Shown: positions 1-6,103 of the stretch, in pieces
How the letters are laid out: each line of letters opens with the position of its first letter
How positions within the stretch are numbered: the first letter of the stretch is position 1
NCBI GenBank assembly: GCA_018817545.1
Contig: JAHITL010000038.1
Span: forward strand, 1-6,281
Origin: Patescibacteria group bacterium
Lineage (GTDB): Bacteria; Patescibacteriota; Patescibacteriia; Patescibacteriales; GWC2-42-12
DNA: 6,281 nucleotides
Direction of reading: 5' to 3'
Made by a program: the position numbers and the translations under genes
Notes under the pieces: generated by a model
Seen by the model: the letters and a program-made list of their open reading frames with translations, nothing else
What the model was told of the DNA's origin: nothing
Database searches by the model: none

Positions 1-96
1 ATGTTTTTCGTCAAATACATAAAAATCATCAAGTAATTTTTCTTGATTATTTTTTGATATTTCAAAATAATGCAGGTTGTTTTGAATTTTTTTCAT
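1..96 (-). CDS. Partial gene overlapping the methyltransferase end; candidate partner restriction endonuclease
   Basis: An ATG at 96-94 opens a frame that stays open for 32 codons to the window edge, so the 3' end is missing. The peptide starts MKKIQNNLHYFEIS and continues with a KLLDDFYVFDEKH stretch; it is mixed charged and aromatic, as expected of a soluble protein rather than random AT-rich translation. It overlaps the last 35 nt of the methyltransferase gene in another frame, an arrangement typical of translational coupling. No Shine-Dalgarno-like tract precedes the ATG, which also fits coupling. I recognise no family from the 32 visible residues. The position directly behind a DNA methyltransferase makes a cognate restriction endonuclease the leading guess, but that is inference from context only. 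It could also be an unrelated small protein or a chance frame. Confidence 0.5.
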   Translation of the reverse strand, partial: MKKIQNNLHYFEISKNNQEKLLDDFYVFDEKH

Positions 97-1213
97 AATA
101 AATAAGGTTTAAAAATTTGTAAGCTAAATCGAATGATATTCTTTTGCGATTATTATCCCTAAAATTTGTGAGAAAAAAGGAAAGGTATTTTTCGCGATTA
201 ACAGACAACTCATCATTAAATTTTTTCATTAACTCAAGTTGCTCATTAATAGGTACTTCTTTTTTAAAAATAAGATGAGCCATGTTTCGCGAAGTATTTT
301 TTCCGACCAAGCCAGATATTTTATATTTTCTGATATCCTCAAGCTGAATTTTTTTGCCATTTTTGCTATCTATGGCTCGCAAAAATAAAATATTTTTTTC
401 AAGCAATTTTTTAATATCGTTGCTTAATTTCAATACTTTTTTATCTTTGACATTCTGTAATGCAATTTCCACTTCATATTCCCCAGATTTTAAATAATCT
501 TCTGTAAGACGAAAAATGCCCAACTCGTTTTTAATATTTTTTATTTTATAAATAAAATCTCCGCCGAATTGCCAGCCAGACTTTTTTTCAAGTGTTAATT
601 TTATTTTTTTGTTTTCAGGATAAATTGTTATATCTATAATATTTTTTTCAGACAATTTTTGCTTCCTTTTAAAATAGAACGAAATAACATTATATGTGGT
701 ATCGTCAAAAACTTGCTCTGAAAAAATATTTAATTTTATTATTTCAAATTTTTCAAAAAACAATTCTCTAATTTTTTTTGAATTTTCAGCGCATAAAAAA
801 TTTAATGGCACGATAACTATGCCTTCCTCGCAATTTAAAATTGAAAAAATGGAAATTTGATATAAATCTTCAAAGTTAGAATTTATTCCAGAAAAAAATT
901 TCTCTTTAATTTCTTTTGTAGCCTTGTTTTTATGCAGATATGGCGGATTGGTGCAAACAAATTTATAATCTTTAGGCAAGTTTATGGAATCGTTGAGAAA
1001 AACATTTTTTTCATCAATATAACTTTTATCACAATCAAAACCTATAATTTTTTTACATTTATTATTTTTTACCCAATTAAGCAAATCCTGATTCCCTGCA
1101 AAAGGATCAGTAATCTCTTTATTTTTCACGAAATCTCTAAATCCTTGCAAAATATAATCCGAATTTGTGGTAAAAAATTGACCTAAATTACGTTTTTTAG
1201 CTATTGTGTTCAT
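62..1213 (-). CDS. DNA N6-adenine methyltransferase, gamma-type (restriction-modification type)
   Basis: This 383-residue protein should transfer a methyl group from S-adenosylmethionine to adenine in a specific DNA sequence. From the chosen start, residues 10-16 read LGQFFTT (motif X-like), DPFAG at about 36-40 is the SAM-binding motif I, GFDCD near 58-62 looks like motif II with its acidic residue, and NPPY at 89-92 is the catalytic motif IV of N6-adenine enzymes. The order X-I-IV is that of the gamma class. Residues beyond about 200 probably form the target-recognition region; the specificity cannot be read. The end FLTNFRDNNRKRISFDLAY is a C-terminal block I associate with this type of enzyme. 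The start chosen is ATG at 1213-1211. A GTG at 1255 would add 14 residues, but those codons span a promoter-like sequence. The last five residues, QPALF, resemble a beta-clamp-binding motif. The gene lies 81 nt behind dnaE and is overlapped by a downstream partial gene. Confidence 0.88.
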   Translation of the reverse strand: MNTIAKKRNLGQFFTTNSDYILQGFRDFVKNKEITDPFAGNQDLLNWVKNNKCKKIIGFDCDKSYIDEKNVFLNDSINLPKDYKFVCTNPPYLHKNKATKEIKEKFFSGINSNFEDLYQISIFSILNCEEGIVIVPLNFLCAENSKKIRELFFEKFEIIKLNIFSEQVFDDTTYNVISFYFKRKQKLSEKNIIDITIYPENKKIKLTLEKKSGWQFGGDFIYKIKNIKNELGIFRLTEDYLKSGEYEVEIALQNVKDKKVLKLSNDIKKLLEKNILFLRAIDSKNGKKIQLEDIRKYKISGLVGKNTSRNMAHLIFKKEVPINEQLELMKKFNDELSVNREKYLSFFLTNFRDNNRKRISFDLAYKFLNLIYYEKNSKQPALF

Positions 1214-1228
1214 AACTATAATATAGCA
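1214..1228 (-). promoter_or_regulatory. Extended -10 promoter giving a leaderless or near-leaderless methyltransferase mRNA
   Basis: On the minus strand TGCTATATT (1228-1220) matches an extended -10 element (TG, one base, then TATATT against TATAAT). Six bases, ATAGTT, separate it from the ATG at 1213, so transcription would begin at or within a few bases of the start codon. No good -35 hexamer sits at 17-bp spacing (TTTTAT there), which is tolerable for an extended -10 promoter. The site argues for the 1213 start over the GTG at 1255, and for expression independent of dnaE. Confidence 0.5.
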
Positions 1229-1294
1229 TTTTTTCAAATAAAATAAAAATCGCACATCACATCATCTAAAATACCGCCGAGATGTCCATTACTA

Positions 1295-4200
1295 CTAACT
1301 ATTCAGTAAATCATTGATAACTTTAATTAAAGACTGGTCATAAATAACTGCAAAATCTGTTTCTATTAAATCAAATTTATTTGGCAAAGTTTGAGATTTA
1401 ATTTTAAAATAAACCTTTTTATCACCATTATGTTTAATTAATAGATCCTTTAGCTTCGTTAAAATTACTGGATTTATTTTACTATCTAACAAAACATATA
1501 ATTTATTTTCATCGAATTGCAAATAATTTACATTTACTTTATCAACAAGATTGTCTTGTTTAACAGTTGTTGAGGCTAAAACTTGAGTTGAAGCTTTTGT
1601 TGAAGTTGAAGCTTTAGTTGAAGTTGAAGTTGAAGTTGACACTGAACATTTTTCAAATGATTTATTAGGAATACTAATATCAGCATCCTTAATAAATTTA
1701 GCTATTTTTTCCGTAGCATTATCAATAACTAATTCAACAACGCGATTACATAAAAATTTTACCTGCTGATCCTTGTTCGATAATTTACCAAGACAAATAA
1801 CAGCCTTACCTTCTTGCCAAATACTAACATTCTCTTTTAATAAACTAGGAAAAACCAAAGATTCAATAACGCCAGTTGAATCTTCAATTTTTACAAAAAG
1901 CATTGATTCATTAGAACGAGTAATTATTTTTTGAATTTTAATAATGATTCCCGCAATAATAATTTGACGAGCAGATAAATTCTTACCCATTTTAACAATA
2001 GGCAAAATTAAATTTCTATCGATCAAAGATTCATATTCCAAAAAAGGATGTCCAGTAATATACAATCCCAGCAATTCTTTTTCCCAATTTAATTTTTCCA
2101 ATTGCTTAACAGGCTCAGCGCTTTCTAATTTTATTTTATTATTTAAAAGACTAGGAATTTCACCAAATAGACTTGCTTGTCCATTGTTTTTTATTTTACT
2201 GGTTTCACGATTAAATTCCAACATACTTTCAACATTTTTCAAAAGCTGACCGCGTTCACCAAATTGATCAAGCCCACCGCACTTAATCAAACTTTCCAAT
2301 GATTTTTTATTCAAATCTTTATCACAAATTCTTTCTAAAAAATCAGATAAATCTTTAAATACTCCATTATTTTTACGCTCCTCAATTATTACCTCAGCAA
2401 TATGATCACCAATATTTTTAACAGCTTTTAATCCAAACCGTATAGTCTTAGGTGCTTCTGTTTCTAAAGCTACTGCTGTAAAAGATTCAAAAGACTGATT
2501 AATATCAGGCGATAAAACATCTATTCCCATATGACGACATTCCTCAATTTCAATAGCAATACGATCAATATTTTGCTGATCAGCAGTTAATAATGCTGCC
2601 ATAAATTCTGTCGGCCATTTAGATTTTAAATAAGCTGTTTGATAACCAATCAATGCGTAGCAAGCTGCATGACTACGATTAAAACCATAGCCAGCAAAAG
2701 GTTCAATAAACGAAAAAATCTTTTCTGCTAATTGGCTAGCAATACCATTTTTTACACATCCATCGATAAACTTTTCTTTTTGTTCAGCAAGCAATTTTAC
2801 AATTTTTTTACCAACAGCTTTTCGTAAAACATCAGCTTCTGCCATAGTAAAACCAGCCAAATCTCGAACAATCTGCATTACTTGCTCTTGATAAATAGCC
2901 ACTCCATAAGTTTTTAGTAAAATTGGCTCAAGCTTAGCGTGCAAATAAACAGGCTTTTTCTTTCCGTGCTTTCCTGCAATATAATCAGGAATCCATTCCA
3001 TCGGACCTGGACGATAAAGCGCAACCATAGCAATAATATCCTCAAATTCTGTTGGTTTTAACTCATGTAAATAACGTTTCATTCCGCTAGATTCAAATTG
3101 AAAAACACCAGTAGTTTCACCTTTCTGAAATAATTTATAAGTTGGTTTGTCATCCAATGGTATTTTATCAACATCAATTTCTAAACCTCTAGTATTTTTA
3201 ATAATTTTAATTGCAGACTCAATAATAGTTAAATTTTTCAAACCCAAAAAATCCATTTTCAATAATCCTAAATCTTCAACAGGATGAAGCGAATATTGAG
3301 AAACAATTGTTCTATCTGATGACGAGGCATACTGCAAAGGCACATATTCTGTTAAAGCCTCTTTAGTAATAATTACCCCGCAGGCATGAGTTGAAGCATG
3401 TCGCGCAACACCCTCCAAACGTTTTGCATAATTAATAATTTTATTAGCGGCATCTTCATTTTTATAAATATTTTTAAACTCAAGCGCCTCTTCTAGCGCT
3501 TGATCTATTTTACACAACGGCGGAATCATCTTGGCTAGTTTATCACAATAATCATATGGATAACTAAGCGCTCTACCAACATCTCTTATAGCAGCTCTGG
3601 CAGCCATAGTACCAAAAGTAATAATTTGAGCTACATGATCTTTGCCATATTTTTCTTCAACATAACGAATAACTTCATCACGTCTAATATCAGCAAAATC
3701 CATATCAATATCAGGCATAGAAATTCTATCAGGGTTAAGAAAACGTTCAAATAATAAATCATATTTTAAAGGATCTATATTCGTAATATTTACCAAATAA
3801 CAAACTAGCGAACCTGCTGCTGAACCACGACCAGGACCAACAACGATCTTACTATTTTTTGCCCAATTAACAAAATCTGCAACTATTAAAAAATACGAAG
3901 ACCAACCCATTTTTCTAATAACAGACAATTCATAATCCATTCGTTGTCTAATAGCTTCTTCAACGTGTTGATAATCACAACCATAACGTTCTATCAATCC
4001 CCTTTTACTCCATTCTGTTAAATAACTATCACAATCATATCCATCTGGAACAGAAAAATAAGGCAATTGTATTTCATTTAATTTAATTTCCAAATTACAT
4101 TGCTCAGCAATTTTGACTGTATTAGAAATCGCCTCAGGAGTATCTTTAAAAATTTCAAGCATCTCTTTATTACTGCGAAAAGCAAAATTTTCACCAACCA

Positions 4201-4912
4201 TAGTTAAACGATTTCTATCTTCTTTTTTCTTTTTAGTTTGCAAACACAATAAAATATCCTGCGCTTCATCATCATCTTTATCTAAATAATGAACATCGTT
4301 TGTAGCTACTAATGGAATGTCTAATTTTTTACTAAATTCTATCAATTGCTGATTAACATTAATTTGTTCAGGATAATTTGGATGATACTGTAATTCTAAA
4401 TAAAAATTATCACTACCAAAAAGTTCTTTATACTCCAATAATCTTTTTTCACATTTATCTAATTTGTTAGCCTGTATTAATCTTGGTATTTCGCCTGCCA
4501 AACAAGCTGTTAAAGCTATTAACCCATCTTTATGTTTAGTCAAAATTTCCCAATCAATTCTAGGTTTATAATAAAACCCTTCGAGATGAGCAAGTGTTGT
4601 TAATTTTATTAAATTTTTATAGCCAACAATATCTTTGGCTAAGAGAATCAAATGATAATTTCTTTCTTCTGTTCTGCTGTTTTTTTCTAAACGAGAACCT
4701 AAAGTTAAATACATTTCCACTCCAATAATCGGCTTAATCCCAGCTTTTTTACATTTTTGATAAAATTCAATAGCTCCATACATTACGCCATGATCAGTTA
4801 AAACAGCGCAAGTTGCGCCATCTTCTTTCGCTTTTTGCACCAAATCATCAGGCTTAATTAAACCATCTAAAAGTGAATAATGAGAATGAGTATGTAAATG
4901 GACAAATTTCAT
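1295..4912 (-). CDS. dnaE: DNA polymerase III subunit alpha (DnaE), replicative polymerase
   Basis: This is the catalytic subunit of the replicative polymerase. At 1205 residues it is at the long end for DnaE1. An N-terminal PHP domain (about 1-270) begins HLHTHSHYSLLDG and keeps the likely metal ligands: H7, H9, D16, H41 in TDHG, E66, C137, and D206/H208 in NDVHYL. The polymerase core has GPGRGSAAGSL (359-369), the catalytic PDIDMDF (D401, D403) and LKMDFLG (D554), then YRPGPM (633-638), IYQEQVMQ and FAGYGFNRSHAACYA. A helix-hairpin-helix-like stretch follows near 825-850. QASLF (912-916) fits the internal beta-clamp-binding motif. An OB fold lies at about 984-1063. A Ser/Thr-rich linker (about 1090-1118) leads to a small C-terminal domain. 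The ATG at 4912 gives the expected family N-terminus. parB ends 36 nt upstream, so an operon is likely; no Shine-Dalgarno tract is visible. Confidence 0.98.
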   Translation of the reverse strand: MKFVHLHTHSHYSLLDGLIKPDDLVQKAKEDGATCAVLTDHGVMYGAIEFYQKCKKAGIKPIIGVEMYLTLGSRLEKNSRTEERNYHLILLAKDIVGYKNLIKLTTLAHLEGFYYKPRIDWEILTKHKDGLIALTACLAGEIPRLIQANKLDKCEKRLLEYKELFGSDNFYLELQYHPNYPEQINVNQQLIEFSKKLDIPLVATNDVHYLDKDDDEAQDILLCLQTKKKKEDRNRLTMVGENFAFRSNKEMLEIFKDTPEAISNTVKIAEQCNLEIKLNEIQLPYFSVPDGYDCDSYLTEWSKRGLIERYGCDYQHVEEAIRQRMDYELSVIRKMGWSSYFLIVADFVNWAKNSKIVVGPGRGSAAGSLVCYLVNITNIDPLKYDLLFERFLNPDRISMPDIDMDFADIRRDEVIRYVEEKYGKDHVAQIITFGTMAARAAIRDVGRALSYPYDYCDKLAKMIPPLCKIDQALEEALEFKNIYKNEDAANKIINYAKRLEGVARHASTHACGVIITKEALTEYVPLQYASSSDRTIVSQYSLHPVEDLGLLKMDFLGLKNLTIIESAIKIIKNTRGLEIDVDKIPLDDKPTYKLFQKGETTGVFQFESSGMKRYLHELKPTEFEDIIAMVALYRPGPMEWIPDYIAGKHGKKKPVYLHAKLEPILLKTYGVAIYQEQVMQIVRDLAGFTMAEADVLRKAVGKKIVKLLAEQKEKFIDGCVKNGIASQLAEKIFSFIEPFAGYGFNRSHAACYALIGYQTAYLKSKWPTEFMAALLTADQQNIDRIAIEIEECRHMGIDVLSPDINQSFESFTAVALETEAPKTIRFGLKAVKNIGDHIAEVIIEERKNNGVFKDLSDFLERICDKDLNKKSLESLIKCGGLDQFGERGQLLKNVESMLEFNRETSKIKNNGQASLFGEIPSLLNNKIKLESAEPVKQLEKLNWEKELLGLYITGHPFLEYESLIDRNLILPIVKMGKNLSARQIIIAGIIIKIQKIITRSNESMLFVKIEDSTGVIESLVFPSLLKENVSIWQEGKAVICLGKLSNKDQQVKFLCNRVVELVIDNATEKIAKFIKDADISIPNKSFEKCSVSTSTSTSTKASTSTKASTQVLASTTVKQDNLVDKVNVNYLQFDENKLYVLLDSKINPVILTKLKDLLIKHNGDKKVYFKIKSQTLPNKFDLIETDFAVIYDQSLIKVINDLLNS
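1559..1642 (-). repeat. Hexanucleotide microsatellite encoding a Ser-Thr/Lys-Ala linker in DnaE
   Basis: The unit TCAACT occurs four times in tandem (1639-1616). It is followed by a 12-nt higher-order unit, AAAGCTTCAACT, that recurs with one variant between the copies. The translation is (ST)4, then KASTST, then KASTQ and a decayed tail (LASTTVK). Because the period is a multiple of three, gain or loss of units changes linker length without shifting frame. It lies between the OB fold and the terminal domain, where length should be tolerated. Confidence 0.9.
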
Positions 4913-4947
4913 AATTTATAGTTTGTATATTGTATTTTGTATTTTGT
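4913..4947 (-). repeat. Degenerate heptamer tandem repeat filling the parB-dnaE spacer
   Basis: Read on the minus strand, the spacer after the parB stop is one A followed by five consecutive heptamers. Two are exact copies of ACAAAAT; the next two are ACAATAT and ACAAACT; the last, ATAAATT, is more diverged and abuts the dnaE ATG. The repeat therefore occupies the whole dnaE translation-initiation region, with no Shine-Dalgarno tract. It may be a slippage product or an unstructured leader that favours initiation. A weak TATAAA sits two bases before the ATG, too close to be an ordinary -10 for this start. Confidence 0.7.
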
Positions 4948-4948
4948 T

Positions 4949-5830
4949 TTAATGTTTTTTCAACTTAGCAACCATTTCTGCTAATTCTTCTTCACCATAA
5001 AAAGTAATAATAATCTGTCCGCCTTTACCTCTTCGCTTAATTTCAGCTCTTGTGCTAAAAAATTCTCTAAAAGCAAATTCTTTGTCTTTATCAGCATAAT
5101 TAATTTTAATTCTAGCATGCTTAGTTCCACCCATATGTCGTGTTTCTAAAGAAGTATCTTCAATTGTTAAATTATTATGCAATATTTTTTTAAATAAAAT
5201 TAATTGTTTTGCTTCACTATCCAAACCAACAACTACTTTTGCATGACCTTCAGAAATTTTTCCGTCCATTAAAGCTTGCTGAATTTCTTCTGGAAGATTA
5301 AGTAGACGCAATGCATTTGTTACCGCTGGTCTAGATTTATTAACTCGTAAAGCTACTTGTTCCTGATTTAAATTAAATTCATCAATTAACTTACGATAAG
5401 CCAAAGCCATTTCAATTAAATTAAGGTTTTCTCGCTGTACATTCTCTATTAAAGCAATTTCCAATTTTTCTTGTTCATCAGCTTGCCTAATAATAGCTGG
5501 CACACTAGCCAAATTTAATATTTTAGCAGATCGTAAACTACGTTCACCAGCGATTAACTCGTAACCGTCATTCTTTTTAGTAACAATTAAAGGCTGGATA
5601 ATTCCATACTGCCTAATAGACTCAACTAATTCTTGCAATTCCTTTTCAGCAAAATTTTTTCTAGGTTGCAATGGATTAACTTCAATTTCAACAGGTTTTA
5701 TATTAAAAATTCTATTTTTATCTGATTCTGTTGTCAATTCAATTACTGCGTCACTGCCAGAAGAAATAGCAATTTTTTTTATTTTTTGCGGAATAAGAGA
5801 ACTCAATCCACGACCAAGACCATTGTTCAT
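4949..5830 (-). CDS. parB: Chromosome partitioning protein ParB (CTP-dependent DNA clamp)
   Basis: This 293-residue ParB should load at parS sites, bind CTP, slide on DNA and work with ParA to segregate the origin region. The N-terminal GLGRGLSSLIP (4-14) is the conserved segment that contacts ParA in this family. The ParB/Srx nucleotide domain (about 43-135) contains NPLQPRK (52-58), GERSLRSAK (95-103; the usual form is GERRxRA, so one Arg is Ser98) and ENVQREN (129-135). The helix-turn-helix region (about 153-180) reads NQEQVALRVNKSRPAVTNALRLL. The C-terminal dimerisation part is shorter and basic (AEIKRRGKGG). The start at 5830 gives the family N-terminus directly. No parA is visible upstream; instead there is an IS remnant and an independent promoter. 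dnaE follows after 36 nt. I found no consensus parS in the window. Confidence 0.97.
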   Translation of the reverse strand: MNNGLGRGLSSLIPQKIKKIAISSGSDAVIELTTESDKNRIFNIKPVEIEVNPLQPRKNFAEKELQELVESIRQYGIIQPLIVTKKNDGYELIAGERSLRSAKILNLASVPAIIRQADEQEKLEIALIENVQRENLNLIEMALAYRKLIDEFNLNQEQVALRVNKSRPAVTNALRLLNLPEEIQQALMDGKISEGHAKVVVGLDSEAKQLILFKKILHNNLTIEDTSLETRHMGGTKHARIKINYADKDKEFAFREFFSTRAEIKRRGKGGQIIITFYGEEELAEMVAKLKKH

Positions 5831-5836
5831 ATTATT

Positions 5837-5852
5837 ATAATTTAAAAATTAT
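5837..5852. promoter_or_regulatory. Perfect AT-only dyad in the parB leader
   Basis: ATAATTT and its exact reverse complement AAATTAT are separated by two A residues. The dyad lies between the predicted parB promoter and the ATG, where an operator or a start-masking hairpin could act. It consists entirely of A and T in an A/T-rich leader, so chance is a serious alternative. A TATAAT overlaps it at 5839-5834, only three bases before the start codon. Confidence 0.2.
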
Positions 5853-5867
5853 TTTATTATCGCTTTT

Positions 5868-5896
5868 AGTATAACAAATTTTTTTATTTTTTTCTA
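5868..5896 (-). promoter_or_regulatory. parB promoter with extended -10
   Basis: On the minus strand TAGAAA (5896-5891; four of six matches to TTGACA) is followed, after exactly 17 bases, by TATACT (5873-5868). TG at 5876-5875 makes it an extended -10 element. Transcription would start near 5860 and leave a leader of about 30 nt that lacks a Shine-Dalgarno tract. It is the best-formed promoter in the window and could drive parB and dnaE together. Confidence 0.55.
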
Positions 5897-5903
5897 TACT
5901 TAG

Positions 5904-5980
5904 GCTTCTCTAATGCAAGATGATATGCTAAGGAGTCTCCGAGTCTAACACAAGATAATCGAGCGCTAATACAAAATGAT
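5904..5980. repeat. Three degenerate 15/21-bp direct repeats upstream of the parB promoter
   Basis: Read on the minus strand, ATCATTTTGTATTAG (5980-5966), ATTATCTTGTGTTAG (5959-5945) and ATCATCTTGCATTAG (5924-5910) share the consensus ATYATYTTGYRTTAG. The first two are adjacent 21-bp units; the third comes after a 14-bp insert, so all spacings are multiples of seven. The stretch is visibly richer in G+C than its surroundings. GGAGTCTCC (5932-5940) is an odd palindrome inside it. The repeats end about 8 bp upstream of the parB -35. They may be protein-binding iterons or the relic of a mobile or tandem repeat. Confidence 0.6.
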
Positions 5981-6011
5981 CCTGATTGCTTAAGATCACT
6001 TATGAATAAGT

Positions 6012-6053
6012 AAAAAACAATTTCATAATAGATTTATGACGATCATTATGAAA
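6012..6053 (-). terminator. Possible intrinsic terminator behind the OrfA remnant and small peptide
   Basis: TTTCATAAT (6021-6029) and ATTATGAAA (6045-6053) are perfect 9-bp complements. Three further pairs (GAT 6031-6033 with ATC 6042-6044) extend the stem to 12 bp with one bulged base and an 8-nt loop. On the minus strand the hairpin is followed by TTGTTTTTT (6020-6012), a T-tract in the right place. The stem is AT-rich, so it would be weak. A transposon-end or operator role cannot be excluded. Confidence 0.4.
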
Positions 6054-6103
6054 AATGCTCCACTTATTACAAGTATAGCGCAAACTATAATTTTTTTAAC
6101 CAT
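6023..6103 (-). CDS. Possible 26-residue single-span membrane peptide
   Basis: ATG at 6103 to TGA at 6025-6023 encodes MVKKII followed by a continuous hydrophobic stretch (VCAILVISGAFFIMIVINLL). This is two lysines then about 20 apolar residues, the classic profile of a one-pass inner-membrane peptide. The start overlaps the last codons of the OrfA remnant in another frame, and the stop falls inside the hairpin arm. There is no Shine-Dalgarno tract and I recognise no family. T-rich codons yield Ile, Leu, Val and Phe by chance, so this is only a candidate. Confidence 0.22.
   Translation of the reverse strand: MVKKIIVCAILVISGAFFIMIVINLL

Noticed and set aside
281..296. TGTTTCGCGAAG, resembling half of a parS site
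   Set aside because: Only the TGTTTC half agrees with TGTTTCACGTGAAACA. The other arm does not, and the site lies inside the methyltransferase coding sequence.
932..1186. 84-codon open frame on the plus strand
   Set aside because: It lies wholly antisense to the methyltransferase motif region. Its Phe/Ile-rich translation is what A-rich coding DNA gives on the other strand, and it shows no family motif.
1214..1255. GTG-initiated 14-residue extension of the methyltransferase
   Set aside because: The extension is encoded by the promoter-like TGCTATATT region and has no family counterpart. The ATG at 1213 puts LGQFFTT at the usual distance from the N-terminus.
1256..1294. Possible terminator between dnaE and the methyltransferase
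   Set aside because: The only stem (CATCT with AGATG) is 5 bp around a 12-nt loop, with no T-tract on the minus strand directly behind it.
4913..4947. CRISPR-like array
   Set aside because: The units are 7 bp and directly adjacent, with no spacers and no cas genes in the window.
5900..5990. tRNA or structured RNA in the higher-GC patch
   Set aside because: No cloverleaf arms, anticodon stem or TTC-loop motif could be paired. The local palindrome GGAGTCTCC has too short a loop to be a stem.
5884..6027. Open minus-strand frame ending in LALEKPKYRKK before TAA at 5886
   Set aside because: It has about 47 codons but no ATG, GTG or TTG start, and it spans the degenerate repeats, whose 35-nt spacing breaks frame. 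It ends inside the parB promoter.
6000..6087. IS3 orfB start in the -1 frame after the A7 run
   Set aside because: The frame is open for about 28 codons to TAA at 6002-6000, but the translation has none of the features of an OrfB N-terminus.
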